A stretch of 64,000 bases of DNA from Archangium primigenium. GTDB lineage: Bacteria > Myxococcota > Myxococcia > Myxococcales > Myxococcaceae. Positions 45,525 to 54,807 of this stretch are shown piece by piece. Every line of letters starts with the position of its first letter. Positions within the stretch are counted from its first letter, which is position 1. Where the stretch lies: contig NZ_JADWYI010000001.1 of NCBI RefSeq assembly GCF_016904885.1, positions 3,782,001-3,846,000 on the forward strand, given 5' to 3'. Made by a program: the position numbers and the translations under genes. The notes under the pieces were generated by a model. It saw nothing but the letters and a program-made list of their open reading frames with translations, had not been told where the DNA came from and did not search any database.

Positions 45525-47249
45525 GTGCGAATCCGAAACCGCTCCGTCCTGACGCTGCTCGCCACCTCCGTCCTGCTCACCGCGGCCGCCCCTCCTCCCG
45601 ATGCGCGGGTGACCCTGGTGGATGCCATGGCCGAGGAGCTCCAGCGCAACCAGCAACAGCTCAAGCTGCGCAACCACGAGGCCCCGTACTTCATCAGCTA
45701 CCAGCTCAAGGACACGGACCAGGCCGTCCTCATCGCGCGCTACGGCTCCATCTTCCTCGACGACACCTCGCGCCACCGCCGGCTGTACGTGGACACGCGC
45801 GTGGGCGCGTACGACTTCGACAACTCGGGCCCGGAGGAGTACGCCTTCTATGGCAGCCCGGGCACCAGCTACGTCGTCAACAAGGACGGCCCCCTGGACG
45901 ACTCGCCCCTGGCGCTGCGCACCGCGCTCTGGCTCGCCACGGACGAGAAGTACAAGGCCTCGCTCAGCCAGCTGCTCAAGAAGAAGGGCGAGCACGTCTA
46001 CATGGTGGAGGATCCCAACCGCCCGCCGTCCTTCTCCCGGGAGAAGCCGGTGCGCGCGGTGCAGCCGCCGCTGGCCTTCCCCTTCGATCGCGCCCGCTGG
46101 TCCCGGGTGGCGCGCGAGCTGTCCGCGCGCTTCGCCCCGTACCCGGAGCTGTTCGACTCGGAGGTGCGCATCACCGCGGACAAGGTGACGCGGCTCTTCG
46201 TGTCCACCGAGGGCAGCCGCATCGTGTCCGAGGAGGTGATGTACGGCCTGCACGTGACGGCGGTGACGCGCGCGGAGGACGGCCAGCTGCTCAACAGCGC
46301 GCGCAACTACTACGCGCCCACCGAGGCGGGCCTGCCGGACGAGAAGGCGCTGGACGTGGCGGCCACCCGCGTCATCGAGGAGCTGCGCGCGCTGCGCCAG
46401 GCGCCCGCCATCGATCCCTACACGGGCCCGGCCATCCTGGCGCCGGAGGCCGCGGGGGTGCTCTTCCACGAGGCGGTGGGCCACCGGCTGGAAGGGGACC
46501 GGCAGGACGGGGAGGGCGAGGGCAAGACGTTCCGGGGCCAGGTGGGCAAGGCGGTGCTGCCCGCGTTCCTGAGCATCGTGGACGACCCCACGATGCGCAC
46601 GCTCCAGGGCGAGCCGCTCAACGGCTTCTACGAGTACGACGAGGAGGGCGTGAAGGGGCAGCGCACGGTGCTCGTGGACAAGGGCGTGCTCAAGAGCTAC
46701 CTGCTGTCGCGTCGGCCCGTGGAGGGCTTCCTCCAGTCCAACGGCCACGGCCGCAGCCAGGGCTCGGCCAAGCCCGTGGCGCGCATGGCCAACCTCATCG
46801 TCGAGTCCACCAAGCAGGTGGATGACGCCGAGCTGAAGCGGCAGCTCATCGCGGAGGCCAAGCGCCAGGGCCGCCCCTACGGGCTCATCATCCGCGACAT
46901 CACCGGGGGCAACACCAACACCTCCAGCTATGGCTACCAGGCGTTCAAGGGCGTGCCGCGCATGGTGTTCCGCGTGGACGTGAAGACGGGCGAGGAGTCG
47001 CTGGTGCGGGGCGTGGAGATCGTGGGCACGCCCCTGTCGGCCATCAACCGCATCCAGGTCACCGGGCGCAAGTCGGGCATCTTCAACGGCTTCTGTGGCG
47101 CGGAGAGCGGCCACGTGCCCGTGTCCACGGTGGCGCCCGCGCTGCTGTTGCAGGAGATCGAGCTGCAGCGCACCCAGGAGGGCAAGGATCGGCCGCCCCT
47201 GCTGCCGCGGCCCACGGACGCGGGCGCCGCCAGCAAGGAGGCGCGCTAG
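45525..47249 (+). CDS. TldD/PmbA-family metalloprotease with N-terminal signal
   Basis: 574 residues from GTG 45525. The zinc motif of TldD reads HEAVGH (His315, Glu316, His320), followed by the family region RLEGDRQDG, and the C-terminal ITGGNTNTSSYGYQAF is typical. Unlike the cytoplasmic E. coli TldD, it starts with a signal-like segment (RSVLTLLATSVLLTAAAPP), so it is probably exported or membrane-tethered. No PmbA partner lies nearby. The next gene begins 2 bases after its stop, so they are co-transcribed. Confidence 0.85.
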   Translation: MRIRNRSVLTLLATSVLLTAAAPPPDARVTLVDAMAEELQRNQQQLKLRNHEAPYFISYQLKDTDQAVLIARYGSIFLDDTSRHRRLYVDTRVGAYDFDNSGPEEYAFYGSPGTSYVVNKDGPLDDSPLALRTALWLATDEKYKASLSQLLKKKGEHVYMVEDPNRPPSFSREKPVRAVQPPLAFPFDRARWSRVARELSARFAPYPELFDSEVRITADKVTRLFVSTEGSRIVSEEVMYGLHVTAVTRAEDGQLLNSARNYYAPTEAGLPDEKALDVAATRVIEELRALRQAPAIDPYTGPAILAPEAAGVLFHEAVGHRLEGDRQDGEGEGKTFRGQVGKAVLPAFLSIVDDPTMRTLQGEPLNGFYEYDEEGVKGQRTVLVDKGVLKSYLLSRRPVEGFLQSNGHGRSQGSAKPVARMANLIVESTKQVDDAELKRQLIAEAKRQGRPYGLIIRDITGGNTNTSSYGYQAFKGVPRMVFRVDVKTGEESLVRGVEIVGTPLSAINRIQVTGRKSGIFNGFCGAESGHVPVSTVAPALLLQEIELQRTQEGKDRPPLLPRPTDAGAASKEAR

Positions 47250-47251
47250 CC

Positions 47252-47923
47252 ATGCGACTGCCCGAGGGCAGCCGGCTCACCGCCCGGGGCCTGCTGTTCG
47301 ACGTGGACGGCACGCTCATCGACTCGCACCTCGGCGTGGAGAAGGCCTGGGAGCGCTGGGCCGCGCGCGTGGGCATCGACTGGCCCCACCTGCTGGCGAA
47401 CCTGCATGGCCGCCGCATGGTGGACACCATCCAGCGCTTCGCGCCCCCGGGCGTGGACGTGGCCCAGGAATGCGCCTGGGTGGAGCAGGCGGAGCTCACC
47501 ACCGATGACGGCATCGTGCCCATCGCCGGGGCGCGGGCCTTCCTGGAGTCCCTGCCGCCCGAGTGCTGGATGGTGGTGACGTCGGCCACGCGGGCCCTGG
47601 CCCTGCACCGCTTCGCGCTGACCGGACTGCCGCGTCCGCGCCGGCTGCTGCCGGGGGATGAAATCCAGCGCGGCAAGCCGGATCCGCAGGGCTATGCCCT
47701 GGGCATCGAGGCCCTGGGCTGCGCGGCCTCGGACACGCTGGTGTTCGAGGACGCGCGCGTGGGCATCCTCGCCGGACGCGCCGCCGGGGCGCGGGTGCTC
47801 GCCATCGCGGGCGCCGAGCGCGCCGAGCACCTCGACGACGTGGACTGGATTCCGGACTTCTCCACACTGTCCTATGAAGGACGGGACGCGCGGGGCCAAC
47901 TCGTGCTGCGCGTGGGTCATTGA
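47252..47923 (+). CDS. HAD-superfamily sugar-phosphatase-like hydrolase
   Basis: 223 residues from ATG 47252. HAD motif I FDVDGTLIDS near residue 16, motif II VVTSATRAL, motif III Lys in RGKPDPQGY, and motif IV FEDARVGILAGRAAG. The cap and sequence pattern resemble beta-phosphoglucomutase and 2-deoxyglucose-6-phosphatase-type proteins. Probably a cytoplasmic phosphatase of phosphosugars. It sits between the TldD and NlpC genes in one likely operon. Confidence 0.85.
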   Translation: MRLPEGSRLTARGLLFDVDGTLIDSHLGVEKAWERWAARVGIDWPHLLANLHGRRMVDTIQRFAPPGVDVAQECAWVEQAELTTDDGIVPIAGARAFLESLPPECWMVVTSATRALALHRFALTGLPRPRRLLPGDEIQRGKPDPQGYALGIEALGCAASDTLVFEDARVGILAGRAAGARVLAIAGAERAEHLDDVDWIPDFSTLSYEGRDARGQLVLRVGH

Positions 47924-47955
47924 ATGCCCGGCGGGTCGCGGCCGTTGAGTACGCC

Positions 47956-48645
47956 ATGACGAGACGACCGCTCCTGCTGGCCTGCCTGCTGGGCGTCTTC
48001 CTCGCGCCCCCCGTGCTGGGGGCGCCGCGGGTCGCCGCGAAGCCCGCGGTGGCCCAGGCCAAGGCCCCGTCCAAGGCGAAGCGGACCCCGGTCCGGGCCA
48101 CGAAGGCCAAGCCTCCCTCCCGGGGCAAGCGCGTGGCGGCCCGGGCGTCGGGGCTCGTGGGCCGCTCGCTGGCGAACCAGGCCGTCACGGATGACTGCTC
48201 GGGGCTCGTGCGGCTGGCGTACCAGGCCGTGGGCGTCGAGCTGTTGACCCAGGGCAGCCTCCGCCCGGGCGAGAACGCGGCGAGCGCCATGTACCGGCGG
48301 GCCCAGCGCACGGGCGCGCTGCACCGCAAGACGCCCCGGCCCGGCGACATCGTCTTCTTCCACGAGACGTACGACCGCAACCGCGATGGCCTGCGCAACG
48401 ACGGCGTGACGCACGTGGGGGTCATCGAGTCGGTGGCCAAGGACGGCACGGTGGTCTTCGTGCACCGGGGCGGCCAGAGCGTGGCGCGCGCGCGGATGAA
48501 CCTGCGCCAGTCCCAACACAAGAGCGCCAAGGGCCACCTCCTCAACGACTACCTGCGCCGGGCCGAGCAGGGCGAGCGCGCGCGGCTCACGGGCGAACTC
48601 TTCGTGGGCTACGGCTCGGCCCAGCGGCTGACGTCGGCCCGCTGA
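47956..48645 (+). CDS. NlpC/P60-family cell-wall hydrolase, secreted
   Basis: 229 residues from ATG 47956; an in-frame TTG at 47920 overlaps the upstream gene. Signal peptide LLLACLLGVFLAPPVLGAP, then a Lys/Ala/Pro-rich linker. The catalytic domain has Cys in DDCSGLVRLAY, His in DGVTHVGVIES and a second His in FVHRGG. It probably cleaves peptidoglycan stem peptides in the periplasm. It lies 32 bases after the HAD gene. Confidence 0.83.
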   Translation: MTRRPLLLACLLGVFLAPPVLGAPRVAAKPAVAQAKAPSKAKRTPVRATKAKPPSRGKRVAARASGLVGRSLANQAVTDDCSGLVRLAYQAVGVELLTQGSLRPGENAASAMYRRAQRTGALHRKTPRPGDIVFFHETYDRNRDGLRNDGVTHVGVIESVAKDGTVVFVHRGGQSVARARMNLRQSQHKSAKGHLLNDYLRRAEQGERARLTGELFVGYGSAQRLTSAR

Positions 48646-48700
48646 CGCCTTTCCCCCGCGTGGCCGTTCCCTGACCAGGCGGGCGAGCGGGAAGGGCGTC
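48644..48700 (+). terminator. Inverted repeat after the NlpC gene
   Basis: Arms 48644-48655 and 48689-48700 pair at 11 of 12 positions around a 33-nt loop, directly after the stop codon (the left arm overlaps it). A terminator role is plausible but the loop is long. Confidence 0.3.
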
Positions 48701-48744
48701 CAAGCGCGCGGGCTCGTCCAGAAGTCCACTCCCAGATTGGGTGG

Positions 48745-49698
48745 ATGCGAGACGAACCCTCCGCCTACCGCCTTGGCTACGTCGCCCAGAGTCTCACCCT
48801 CGGCGTGGGAGCGAGCCACACGTGCCGGCTCGCCAGCGCCACGCCCGAGCGGCTGACGGCGCTCATCGCGCAGAACCTGGCCGAGCTGGAGCAGCTCCTC
48901 CTCTTCAACGAGGCGCACGGCATCGAGCTGTTCCGCATCGGCTCCTCGCTCATTCCGTTCGGCTCCCATCCCGTCAACACCTTGCCGTGGTGGAGCACCC
49001 ACGCGCGGGACTTCGATCGCCTGGGCCACATCGCCCGGCGCTCGCGCCAACGGCTGTCCCTGCACCCGTCCCCCGCGGCGGCGTCCCTGACGTCGGTGCA
49101 CCAGCGGGTGCGGGACGCCGCGCTCGCCGAGCTGCGCTACTCGGCCCGCGTGTTGGACCTGTTGGGGCAGGGGCCCGAGGCGCGGGTGGTCCTCCACCTC
49201 GGGGGCGCGGCGCCGAGCCGCCCCGAGGCGCTCGACACCGCGCACCGCTTCCTGGACGGCATGCCCGCGGAGCTGCGCGATCGGATCGTGCTCGAACACG
49301 ACGACAAGGTGTGGAGCGCGCGCGAGACGCTCGCCCTGGCGCGGGCCCATGGCCTGCCCATGCTCGCGGACAACCTGCACAACGCCCTGGAGCCCTCGGA
49401 CCCGGTGATGCCGCTGGACGAGCTGCTGCGCGCCTCGGCGGCGTCCTGGCGCGTGCTGGACCTCCGCCCCAAGTTCCACCTGGCGAGCCAGGCGCCCGGC
49501 GGCCGACCCGGCGCCCACGCGGACCGGATCGATCCCGAGGACTTCCGGGCCGTGGTGGCCGCCCTGGACGGCCCCGCGGACCTGATGCTGGAGGCCAAGG
49601 ACAAGGACCTGGCGCTGTTCGCCCTGCGCGAGCAGAACATTCCGCCCCGGAAGCGCTCGCGGGCGCCGCGAGACGTGCAGGCCCCGACGCGCGAATAG
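48745..49698 (+). CDS. uvsE: UV DNA damage endonuclease UvsE/UvdE
   Basis: 317 residues from ATG 48745. The family N-terminus RLGYVAQSLTLGVGASHTC and the conserved stretch NEAHGIELFRIGSSLIPFGSH are present, with later metal-ligand regions VVLHLGG, VLEHDDKVWS and LRPKFHLAS. This TIM-barrel enzyme nicks DNA 5' to pyrimidine dimers and starts an alternative repair pathway. The C-terminal 25 residues are basic and family-independent. It is a stand-alone gene. Confidence 0.9.
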   Translation: MRDEPSAYRLGYVAQSLTLGVGASHTCRLASATPERLTALIAQNLAELEQLLLFNEAHGIELFRIGSSLIPFGSHPVNTLPWWSTHARDFDRLGHIARRSRQRLSLHPSPAAASLTSVHQRVRDAALAELRYSARVLDLLGQGPEARVVLHLGGAAPSRPEALDTAHRFLDGMPAELRDRIVLEHDDKVWSARETLALARAHGLPMLADNLHNALEPSDPVMPLDELLRASAASWRVLDLRPKFHLASQAPGGRPGAHADRIDPEDFRAVVAALDGPADLMLEAKDKDLALFALREQNIPPRKRSRAPRDVQAPTRE

Positions 49699-49755
49699 GC
49701 CCGCCCCGGGGTTCTCTGGTAATGAGGGGCTTGCAATTTCGCGAGGGAGGTTTGC

Positions 49756-49956
49756 ATGCGTTGGCTCGTGCTGGTGGGAACCCTGGGAATGCTCGGCGGC
49801 TGTGGTCCCGAGGTGGCGGAGGAGGCGTCCGTGCAGCAGCAGGGGGCGTCGGACTCCTGGTGCCGGAGCTACAAGACCCAGCAGTACTGCCCGAAGGTGT
49901 GCGCCTGGCACACCCAGCCCGCGCCGGGCTATTGCGGCGCGTTCGCGACCGAGTAG
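49756..49956 (+). CDS. Tiny Cys-rich lipoprotein
   Basis: 66 residues from ATG 49756 with GGGAGG upstream. The signal MRWLVLVGTLGMLGGC has lipobox LGGC. The mature 50 residues carry four further Cys (WCRSYKTQQYCPKVCAWH, GYC), suggesting two disulfides. No family recognised. It ends 18 bases before the HflX gene. Confidence 0.65.
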   Translation: MRWLVLVGTLGMLGGCGPEVAEEASVQQQGASDSWCRSYKTQQYCPKVCAWHTQPAPGYCGAFATE

Positions 49957-49974
49957 CCGTGCTACGAGGGGGAC

Positions 49975-51468
49975 ATGTCTCAATCCCCCTCGCAGCGCCC
50001 TCGGGCCGTGTTGGTGAGCGTCCAGCTCCCGGGCATCTCCGACACCGAACATGCCGCGGATCTCGCCGAGCTCGGGCGGCTGGTGCACACCCTCGGCTAT
50101 GACGTCGTGGCGACCGTGTCCCAACGGCGCGACCGGGTCGCGTCGGGCACGGTGCTCGGCAGCGGAAAGCTCAAGGAGCTGGCCGAGCTCACCGGTGGCC
50201 GGGGCACCGTGCCCACGGGCGCCAACCTCCACAAGTCCAAGGCCCGCGTGCGCTGGGAGGCCGCGGCCGAGTCCTCTGGCGAGGAGACGCCTGGCGAGGC
50301 GCCGTCCGACGAGGAGGCACCCGAGGCCGTGTCTCCCGAGGCCGACGATGACGACCTCTCCGACGAAGACCTCTCCGAGGAGGCGCGGGACGACGCGCCC
50401 GAGGACGATGGTGAGGAGGACGTCCAGCAGGGGCTGCCCGCCGGCGAGCGGCCCTCGGTGGTGGTGGTGGACCAGGAGCTGTCGCCCAGCCAGTTGAGCA
50501 ACCTGGAGCGGGCCACGGGCGTGACGGTGCTCGACCGCACCGGCGTCATCGTGGACATCTTCCACCGGCACGCGCGCAGCCGCGAGGCCCGGATGCAGGT
50601 GGAGATCGCCCGGCTCAACTACCTGGCGCCGCGCCTGCGCGAGTCCACGGGCCGCAGCGAGCGGCAACAGGGCCGGGGCTCGGGTGACTCGGCGGTGGAG
50701 CTGGATCGCCGGAAGATCCGCGACCGGCTCGCCGAGCTGCGCGAGGGGCTCGCGTCCATCCAGCAGGACCAGGCGCAGCGGCGCTACGCGCGGAGGGATC
50801 AGCTGCGCGTGGCGCTCGTGGGCTACACCAACGCGGGCAAGTCCTCGCTGATGCGCGCCCTGACGGGCAGTCAGGTGCTGGTGGCCGATCAGCTCTTCGC
50901 CACCCTGGACACCACGGTGCGCGCGCTCCACCCGGAGACGAGGCCCCGGGTGCTCGTCTCGGACACGGTGGGCTTCATCCAGAAGCTGCCGCACGACCTG
51001 GTGGCCTCCTTCCGCTCCACGCTGGACGAGGCGCTGGAGGCCTCGCTGCTGCTCTACGTGGTGGACGGCTCGGATCCCACCTGGGAGGCCCAGCTCGAGG
51101 TCACCCGGGAGGTGCTCCGGGAGATCGGCGCCCACGAGGTGCCGAGTCGGCTGGTGTTCAACAAGGCGGACCGGTTCTCGCCCGAGCAGCGCGAGGCCCT
51201 GCGCGAGCGCTACCCCGAGGCGCTCCTGCTCTCGGCGCACGCGCCCGAGGACGTCGCGGCGCTGCGCCAGCACGTGCTGGATTACTTCGAGCGCTCCATG
51301 GTCGAGGCGGAGCTGGTGATTCCCTATGCCCGCCAGGGGCGCATCGGCGAGGTGTACGAGCACGCCCGGGTCATCGCCGAGGAATACGACGAGCACGGGC
51401 GGCGGCTGCGGATCCGCGCGCTGCCGGCGGCGGTCGCGCGGCTGACCCACGCCTTCAAGACCCCGTAG
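49975..51468 (+). CDS. hflX: HflX-type ribosome-associated GTPase
   Basis: 497 residues from ATG 49975. The N-terminal HflX domain (ASGTVLGSGKLKEL, VVVDQELSPSQLSNLERATG, DRTGVIVDIFHRHA) is followed by the linker helix and a GTPase core: G1 GYTNAGKSSL, G3 DTVGFIQKLP, G4 NKAD, then a C-terminal domain. HflX splits stalled 70S ribosomes. A very acidic insert of about 60 residues (roughly 95-160; SDEEAPE, DDDDLSDEDLSEE) interrupts the N-terminal domain, lengthening the protein beyond the usual 420-430. Confidence 0.9.
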   Translation: MSQSPSQRPRAVLVSVQLPGISDTEHAADLAELGRLVHTLGYDVVATVSQRRDRVASGTVLGSGKLKELAELTGGRGTVPTGANLHKSKARVRWEAAAESSGEETPGEAPSDEEAPEAVSPEADDDDLSDEDLSEEARDDAPEDDGEEDVQQGLPAGERPSVVVVDQELSPSQLSNLERATGVTVLDRTGVIVDIFHRHARSREARMQVEIARLNYLAPRLRESTGRSERQQGRGSGDSAVELDRRKIRDRLAELREGLASIQQDQAQRRYARRDQLRVALVGYTNAGKSSLMRALTGSQVLVADQLFATLDTTVRALHPETRPRVLVSDTVGFIQKLPHDLVASFRSTLDEALEASLLLYVVDGSDPTWEAQLEVTREVLREIGAHEVPSRLVFNKADRFSPEQREALRERYPEALLLSAHAPEDVAALRQHVLDYFERSMVEAELVIPYARQGRIGEVYEHARVIAEEYDEHGRRLRIRALPAAVARLTHAFKTP

Positions 51469-51580
51469 AGCCGTCCGGGCCCCCCCGTGCCTCTGACACA
51501 CGCGTCAGGGTTCACGGCACGTGGGGCCCTGGATTCACCCGGAGGAGGCGTCGGCATGTGCCTTGCTATCGGGGTCGCCC

Positions 51581-52186
51581 ATGGAAACCTCCTCCGCCAT
51601 CCCCCCGAAGCGTCTCTGGGCTGTTCGTCTCGCCGTGCTCGTGGCGGGCCTCGGCTCGATCGCGACCTCCATGGCGCCCCCTCCGATCTCGGCGCAGACC
51701 ACCTTCGACGGCAAGCCCTTCCTGATCCGCTCGGAGGCGCCCAAGGCCACGCGCACGTTCCGGCTCGAACTGCTCCAGGAGGACACGCCGCACCGGATGG
51801 AGGTGGGCCTCGACGGTCAGCTCGAGGTGCACTGGCGCCAGGACGATCCGTCCGTGCAGTCCGCCTCCACGCTCGTTCGCGCGCGGGTGTACGTCGCCGG
51901 GGATGACGGATACGGCTCGCCCTGGAGCGAGTCGATGCCGCTTCTCGCCACCCGGCCGGGCGAGGCCGCTCGGCCCACGACGCTGTCCCTGTACACCCAT
52001 CCCTCGGTGTGCGAGTCCTCCTCGACCTGCGAGTGGCGCGGCACCCTCGAGGTCGAGCTCATCCCCAACGGCGCCCCGGGCGTCGCCGAGGTGGCGTGGA
52101 AGCTGACCTCCCGGGCCACCGAGATCACGAACGAGGGCAAGGACGAGCCGCTCGAGGGCATCGAGCTGCGCATCACCGAGGAGTGA
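51581..52186 (+). CDS. Secreted protein of unknown function
   Basis: 201 residues from ATG 51581. The hydrophobic segment LAVLVAGLGSIATSMAPPP is a signal peptide or anchor. The mature part is strand-rich, with one Cys pair (SVCESSSTCEW) and repeated beta patterns. It is followed 3 bases later by a membrane-protein gene, so the two probably share a transcript. No family recognised. Confidence 0.65.
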   Translation: METSSAIPPKRLWAVRLAVLVAGLGSIATSMAPPPISAQTTFDGKPFLIRSEAPKATRTFRLELLQEDTPHRMEVGLDGQLEVHWRQDDPSVQSASTLVRARVYVAGDDGYGSPWSESMPLLATRPGEAARPTTLSLYTHPSVCESSSTCEWRGTLEVELIPNGAPGVAEVAWKLTSRATEITNEGKDEPLEGIELRITEE

Positions 52187-52189
52187 GCC

Positions 52190-52684
52190 ATGGACGCGGC
52201 CCCCATGCCCCGGGCCTTCCCCGGCAGTGGCATGCTGCACCCCCTCGTGCTCGGCGCGGTGGGGCTGCTCCTCCTCAACGATCACTGGTTCAAGGCGGCC
52301 TGGCCCTCGTGGTGGACGGGAAAGCTGTCGGACGTGGCGGGGCTCGCCATGTTCCCGCTACTGCTCCAGGCGCTCTGGGAGCAGGTGGCGACACGCCGGG
52401 ACGCCGCCTTCCACCCGTCTCGCCGGGTGCTGGTGGTGTGCGTGGTGCTGACGGCGCTGTGCTTCGCGGCCATCAAGCTCTTCCCGCTCGCGGCGATGGG
52501 CTGGCGGTGGGGACTCGGGGCGCTGCAGTGGCCCTTCCGGGGATTGCTCGCGCTGCTCTCGGGGCGCTCGCTTCCGGAGGTGAGCCCCGTGCGGCACACG
52601 ATGGACGTCACCGACCTGCTCACGCTGCCCGCCGTGCTCGTGTCCCTGGGGCTGGGCTGGCGGCGCGGGAAGGCTACTCCTTGA
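52190..52684 (+). CDS. Membrane protein with TGKLSD motif
   Basis: 164 residues from ATG 52190. Four hydrophobic segments. Near residue 30-55 the motif NDHWFKAAWPSWWTGKLSDVAG is diagnostic of an uncharacterised bacterial membrane family that I recognise by pattern only. The 3' end overlaps the convergent gene at 52674 by 11 bases. Function unknown. Confidence 0.7.
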   Translation: MDAAPMPRAFPGSGMLHPLVLGAVGLLLLNDHWFKAAWPSWWTGKLSDVAGLAMFPLLLQALWEQVATRRDAAFHPSRRVLVVCVVLTALCFAAIKLFPLAAMGWRWGLGALQWPFRGLLALLSGRSLPEVSPVRHTMDVTDLLTLPAVLVSLGLGWRRGKATP

Positions 52685-53939
52685 CGGGAGGAGGCGGCGC
52701 GTCGGGCCGGGGCGGGGGCGCCTCGCGCTTGAACGGAGACCAGGACACCACCACCTCCGTGCCCTCCGCGTCGCGGCCATGGAGGAAGTCGAGGAGCTGT
52801 TTGACCTCGGGCGGGGCCTCGGCGGCGCTCACCGTGACGTGACCCCGGAAGCCGCCCCGGCCCAGGTCCGCGTCCACCTGGATGCGCTCGCTCCAGGGCC
52901 GCGTGTCGCTGTCCGCCTCGCCGTCCCAGCGCAAAGTCACACGCTCCAGACGCTCCCAGGTGACCTGCGTGCCCTCGGGGACGTGCACCACCACGTCGCT
53001 CCACCAGCCCTCACCGTCCTCCTTCGGGCGCCACCGGGAGACCTCGAGGTGGACCGGGGGCGGGATGCTGGGCGGCGGCCCCCGCGTGAGCGCGAAGGCG
53101 GTGGCCTCCAGGACGTCCCCCTGGGCCAGACGGGCCTGGAGCCGCACGGTGAAGCTCCGGGGCTCGTGGGGCGCCAGGTCCGTCAGCGCGTAGGTGTGCT
53201 CGGCCCGGGGCTCGGCCGTGTCGGCCTGGGCGCCATCGCCAAAGGACCACCGGTAGGCGCGAACCCGCGCGTCGTCCGCGTGCACCGCCTGGAAGGCGAA
53301 CCGGCCCGGACCGCGCTGCTCGACCCCGATGCGCAGGGGCTCCCGCCGCGGCCCTCCGTCCGAGCCACAGGCCCGCACGTCGATGAGGAACTCGCGCTCG
53401 GCGAGCACCCCGACACGTCGGCCCCCCAGGTCGGAGCACACCTGGAAGCGCACGGGATACCGACCCGCCACCGGTGGGGCCCGCCAGCGCAGGGTCGGGC
53501 CGGGTTGCAACTCGGCGCCCGAGTCGACGGGCCAGACCCAGCGCGACACACTTCCGGGCTCGGGAGGGCCTCCCACGCGGGCGGACAACCCCATCACCTC
53601 GCCCGTGCACACCCAGGCCCGGTCCTGCTCCACGCCCTCGATGCGGACGCGGGAGGGCACGACCACCCGTTCCTCGCCCAGCGCCGCGGCGAGGGTTTCC
53701 CCGGACACGAGGGGCGGGGACCCTGACAGGGATGTCGTGGAAGGGGCGGCGGGAGCATCAGGCGCGGGCAGGGGCGGCGAGGCGGGCGGGGGCACCTCGA
53801 CGGGACGCGGCGCGGGCGGCGGGGCCTCGGGGCGGGGCCACACGAGGAGGGCGAGCACGAGCAGTGCTCCCGCGACCCCCAGGGCGAGCAGGGCGCGGCG
53901 ACGTCCGGACGGGCGAGCGGACACGGGCGAGGGACGCAC
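52674..53939 (-). CDS. Membrane-anchored PKD-domain protein
   Basis: 421 residues from GTG 53939. An N-terminal anchor (LLALGVAGALLVLALLVW) and a proline-rich linker precede the extracytoplasmic part. A PKD-like beta-sandwich is seen at about 225-265 (YRWSFGDGAQADTAEP, EHTYA), and other segments are also beta-rich. PKD domains usually mediate binding in surface proteins. It starts 6 bases after the stop of the upstream secreted protein gene, so they are in one operon. Confidence 0.7.
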   Translation of the reverse strand: MRPSPVSARPSGRRRALLALGVAGALLVLALLVWPRPEAPPPAPRPVEVPPPASPPLPAPDAPAAPSTTSLSGSPPLVSGETLAAALGEERVVVPSRVRIEGVEQDRAWVCTGEVMGLSARVGGPPEPGSVSRWVWPVDSGAELQPGPTLRWRAPPVAGRYPVRFQVCSDLGGRRVGVLAEREFLIDVRACGSDGGPRREPLRIGVEQRGPGRFAFQAVHADDARVRAYRWSFGDGAQADTAEPRAEHTYALTDLAPHEPRSFTVRLQARLAQGDVLEATAFALTRGPPPSIPPPVHLEVSRWRPKEDGEGWWSDVVVHVPEGTQVTWERLERVTLRWDGEADSDTRPWSERIQVDADLGRGGFRGHVTVSAAEAPPEVKQLLDFLHGRDAEGTEVVVSWSPFKREAPPPRPDAPPPPVKE

Positions 53940-53945
53940 GGGGCG

Positions 53946-54746
53946 CTAGAAGCCGAACTCCTTCAGATGGCGGCCATAGCCCTTGGAGTTGGGCCGGTAC
54001 CACTGGTCATCCCAGCCCTTGAACTCGGCGTCATCGAGCAGACGCTCGGTCTTGCCCTGGAGGGTGACGGCGTTGATGAGCTGCACGGTGGTCGAGCCCA
54101 CGTTGCGCGAGACGAGCCGGTCCGTGGGGTCGAGGTACTGCGACGCATGGCGGCTGCAGTAGTCCTGGAGGAAGCAGCCCCGGTCGCAGGTGCTCAGGGT
54201 GTTGTAGGTGGCGTGCTTGTCCTCGGCGACGTAGAGCGTGGGCCAGCCCCGGTAGGCATTGAGCGCGCTCGTCACGGTGTCGTACTCGAGCTGATCGTAG
54301 GAGTACCAGGCCGACGAGTCACAGCTGCTCAGCCGATGCGCGGACATGTAGACCCAGTCGAGGTACCAGCGGCCCGCGGAGTAGTGGACCTCGAAGATCT
54401 GGAACTCGGGGTCGCCGTCGTGGCCGGTGGTGACGCCGGTGTCGTCGAAGAAGGTGTCCAGGTAGAAGATGCGCAGCGTGCGCGTGGCGAAGCTGACGCT
54501 CTTCACGGCGTAGTAGGGCCGTCGGCCGTGGCCGCTCTCGCCGCTGTCGAACCAGAACAGGGGCATGAACGCGTAGGCGAGCTGGTGCTCGCAGTCGTCC
54601 TCGAGCCCATCGCGGTCGGCGTCCTTGCCACTCGCCCAGCAGTTGTCGCCGTAGGGCAGGTGTCCGAGCCCATCGGCGAGGGCGGGGGTCGTCGGCAGGA
54701 GGATGAGTCCCAGCGCGACGAGGGCGGGGGCCAGGCTGCGGTGCAT
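53946..54746 (-). CDS. Secreted protein of unknown function
   Basis: 266 residues from ATG 54746. Signal peptide [18 protein letters not shown]. An Asp-rich stretch [14 protein letters not shown] resembles a calcium-binding thrombospondin-type-3-like loop. Later segments ([19 protein letters not shown]) resemble Vps62-like secreted proteins. Six Cys suggest disulfides. The C-terminal Phe is not in a barrel context. Function unknown. Confidence 0.65.
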   Translation of the reverse strand: MHRSLAPALVALGLILLPTTPALADGLGHLPYGDNCWASGKDADRDGLEDDCEHQLAYAFMPLFWFDSGESGHGRRPYYAVKSVSFATRTLRIFYLDTFFDDTGVTTGHDGDPEFQIFEVHYSAGRWYLDWVYMSAHRLSSCDSSAWYSYDQLEYDTVTSALNAYRGWPTLYVAEDKHATYNTLSTCDRGCFLQDYCSRHASQYLDPTDRLVSRNVGSTTVQLINAVTLQGKTERLLDDAEFKGWDDQWYRPNSKGYGRHLKEFGF

Positions 54747-54807
54747 GGGGAAGCTCCGGGGTCGGGAGCGCCCATGCTAACCGGGAGCCGCGCCGGGCCC
54801 CAGCGGC

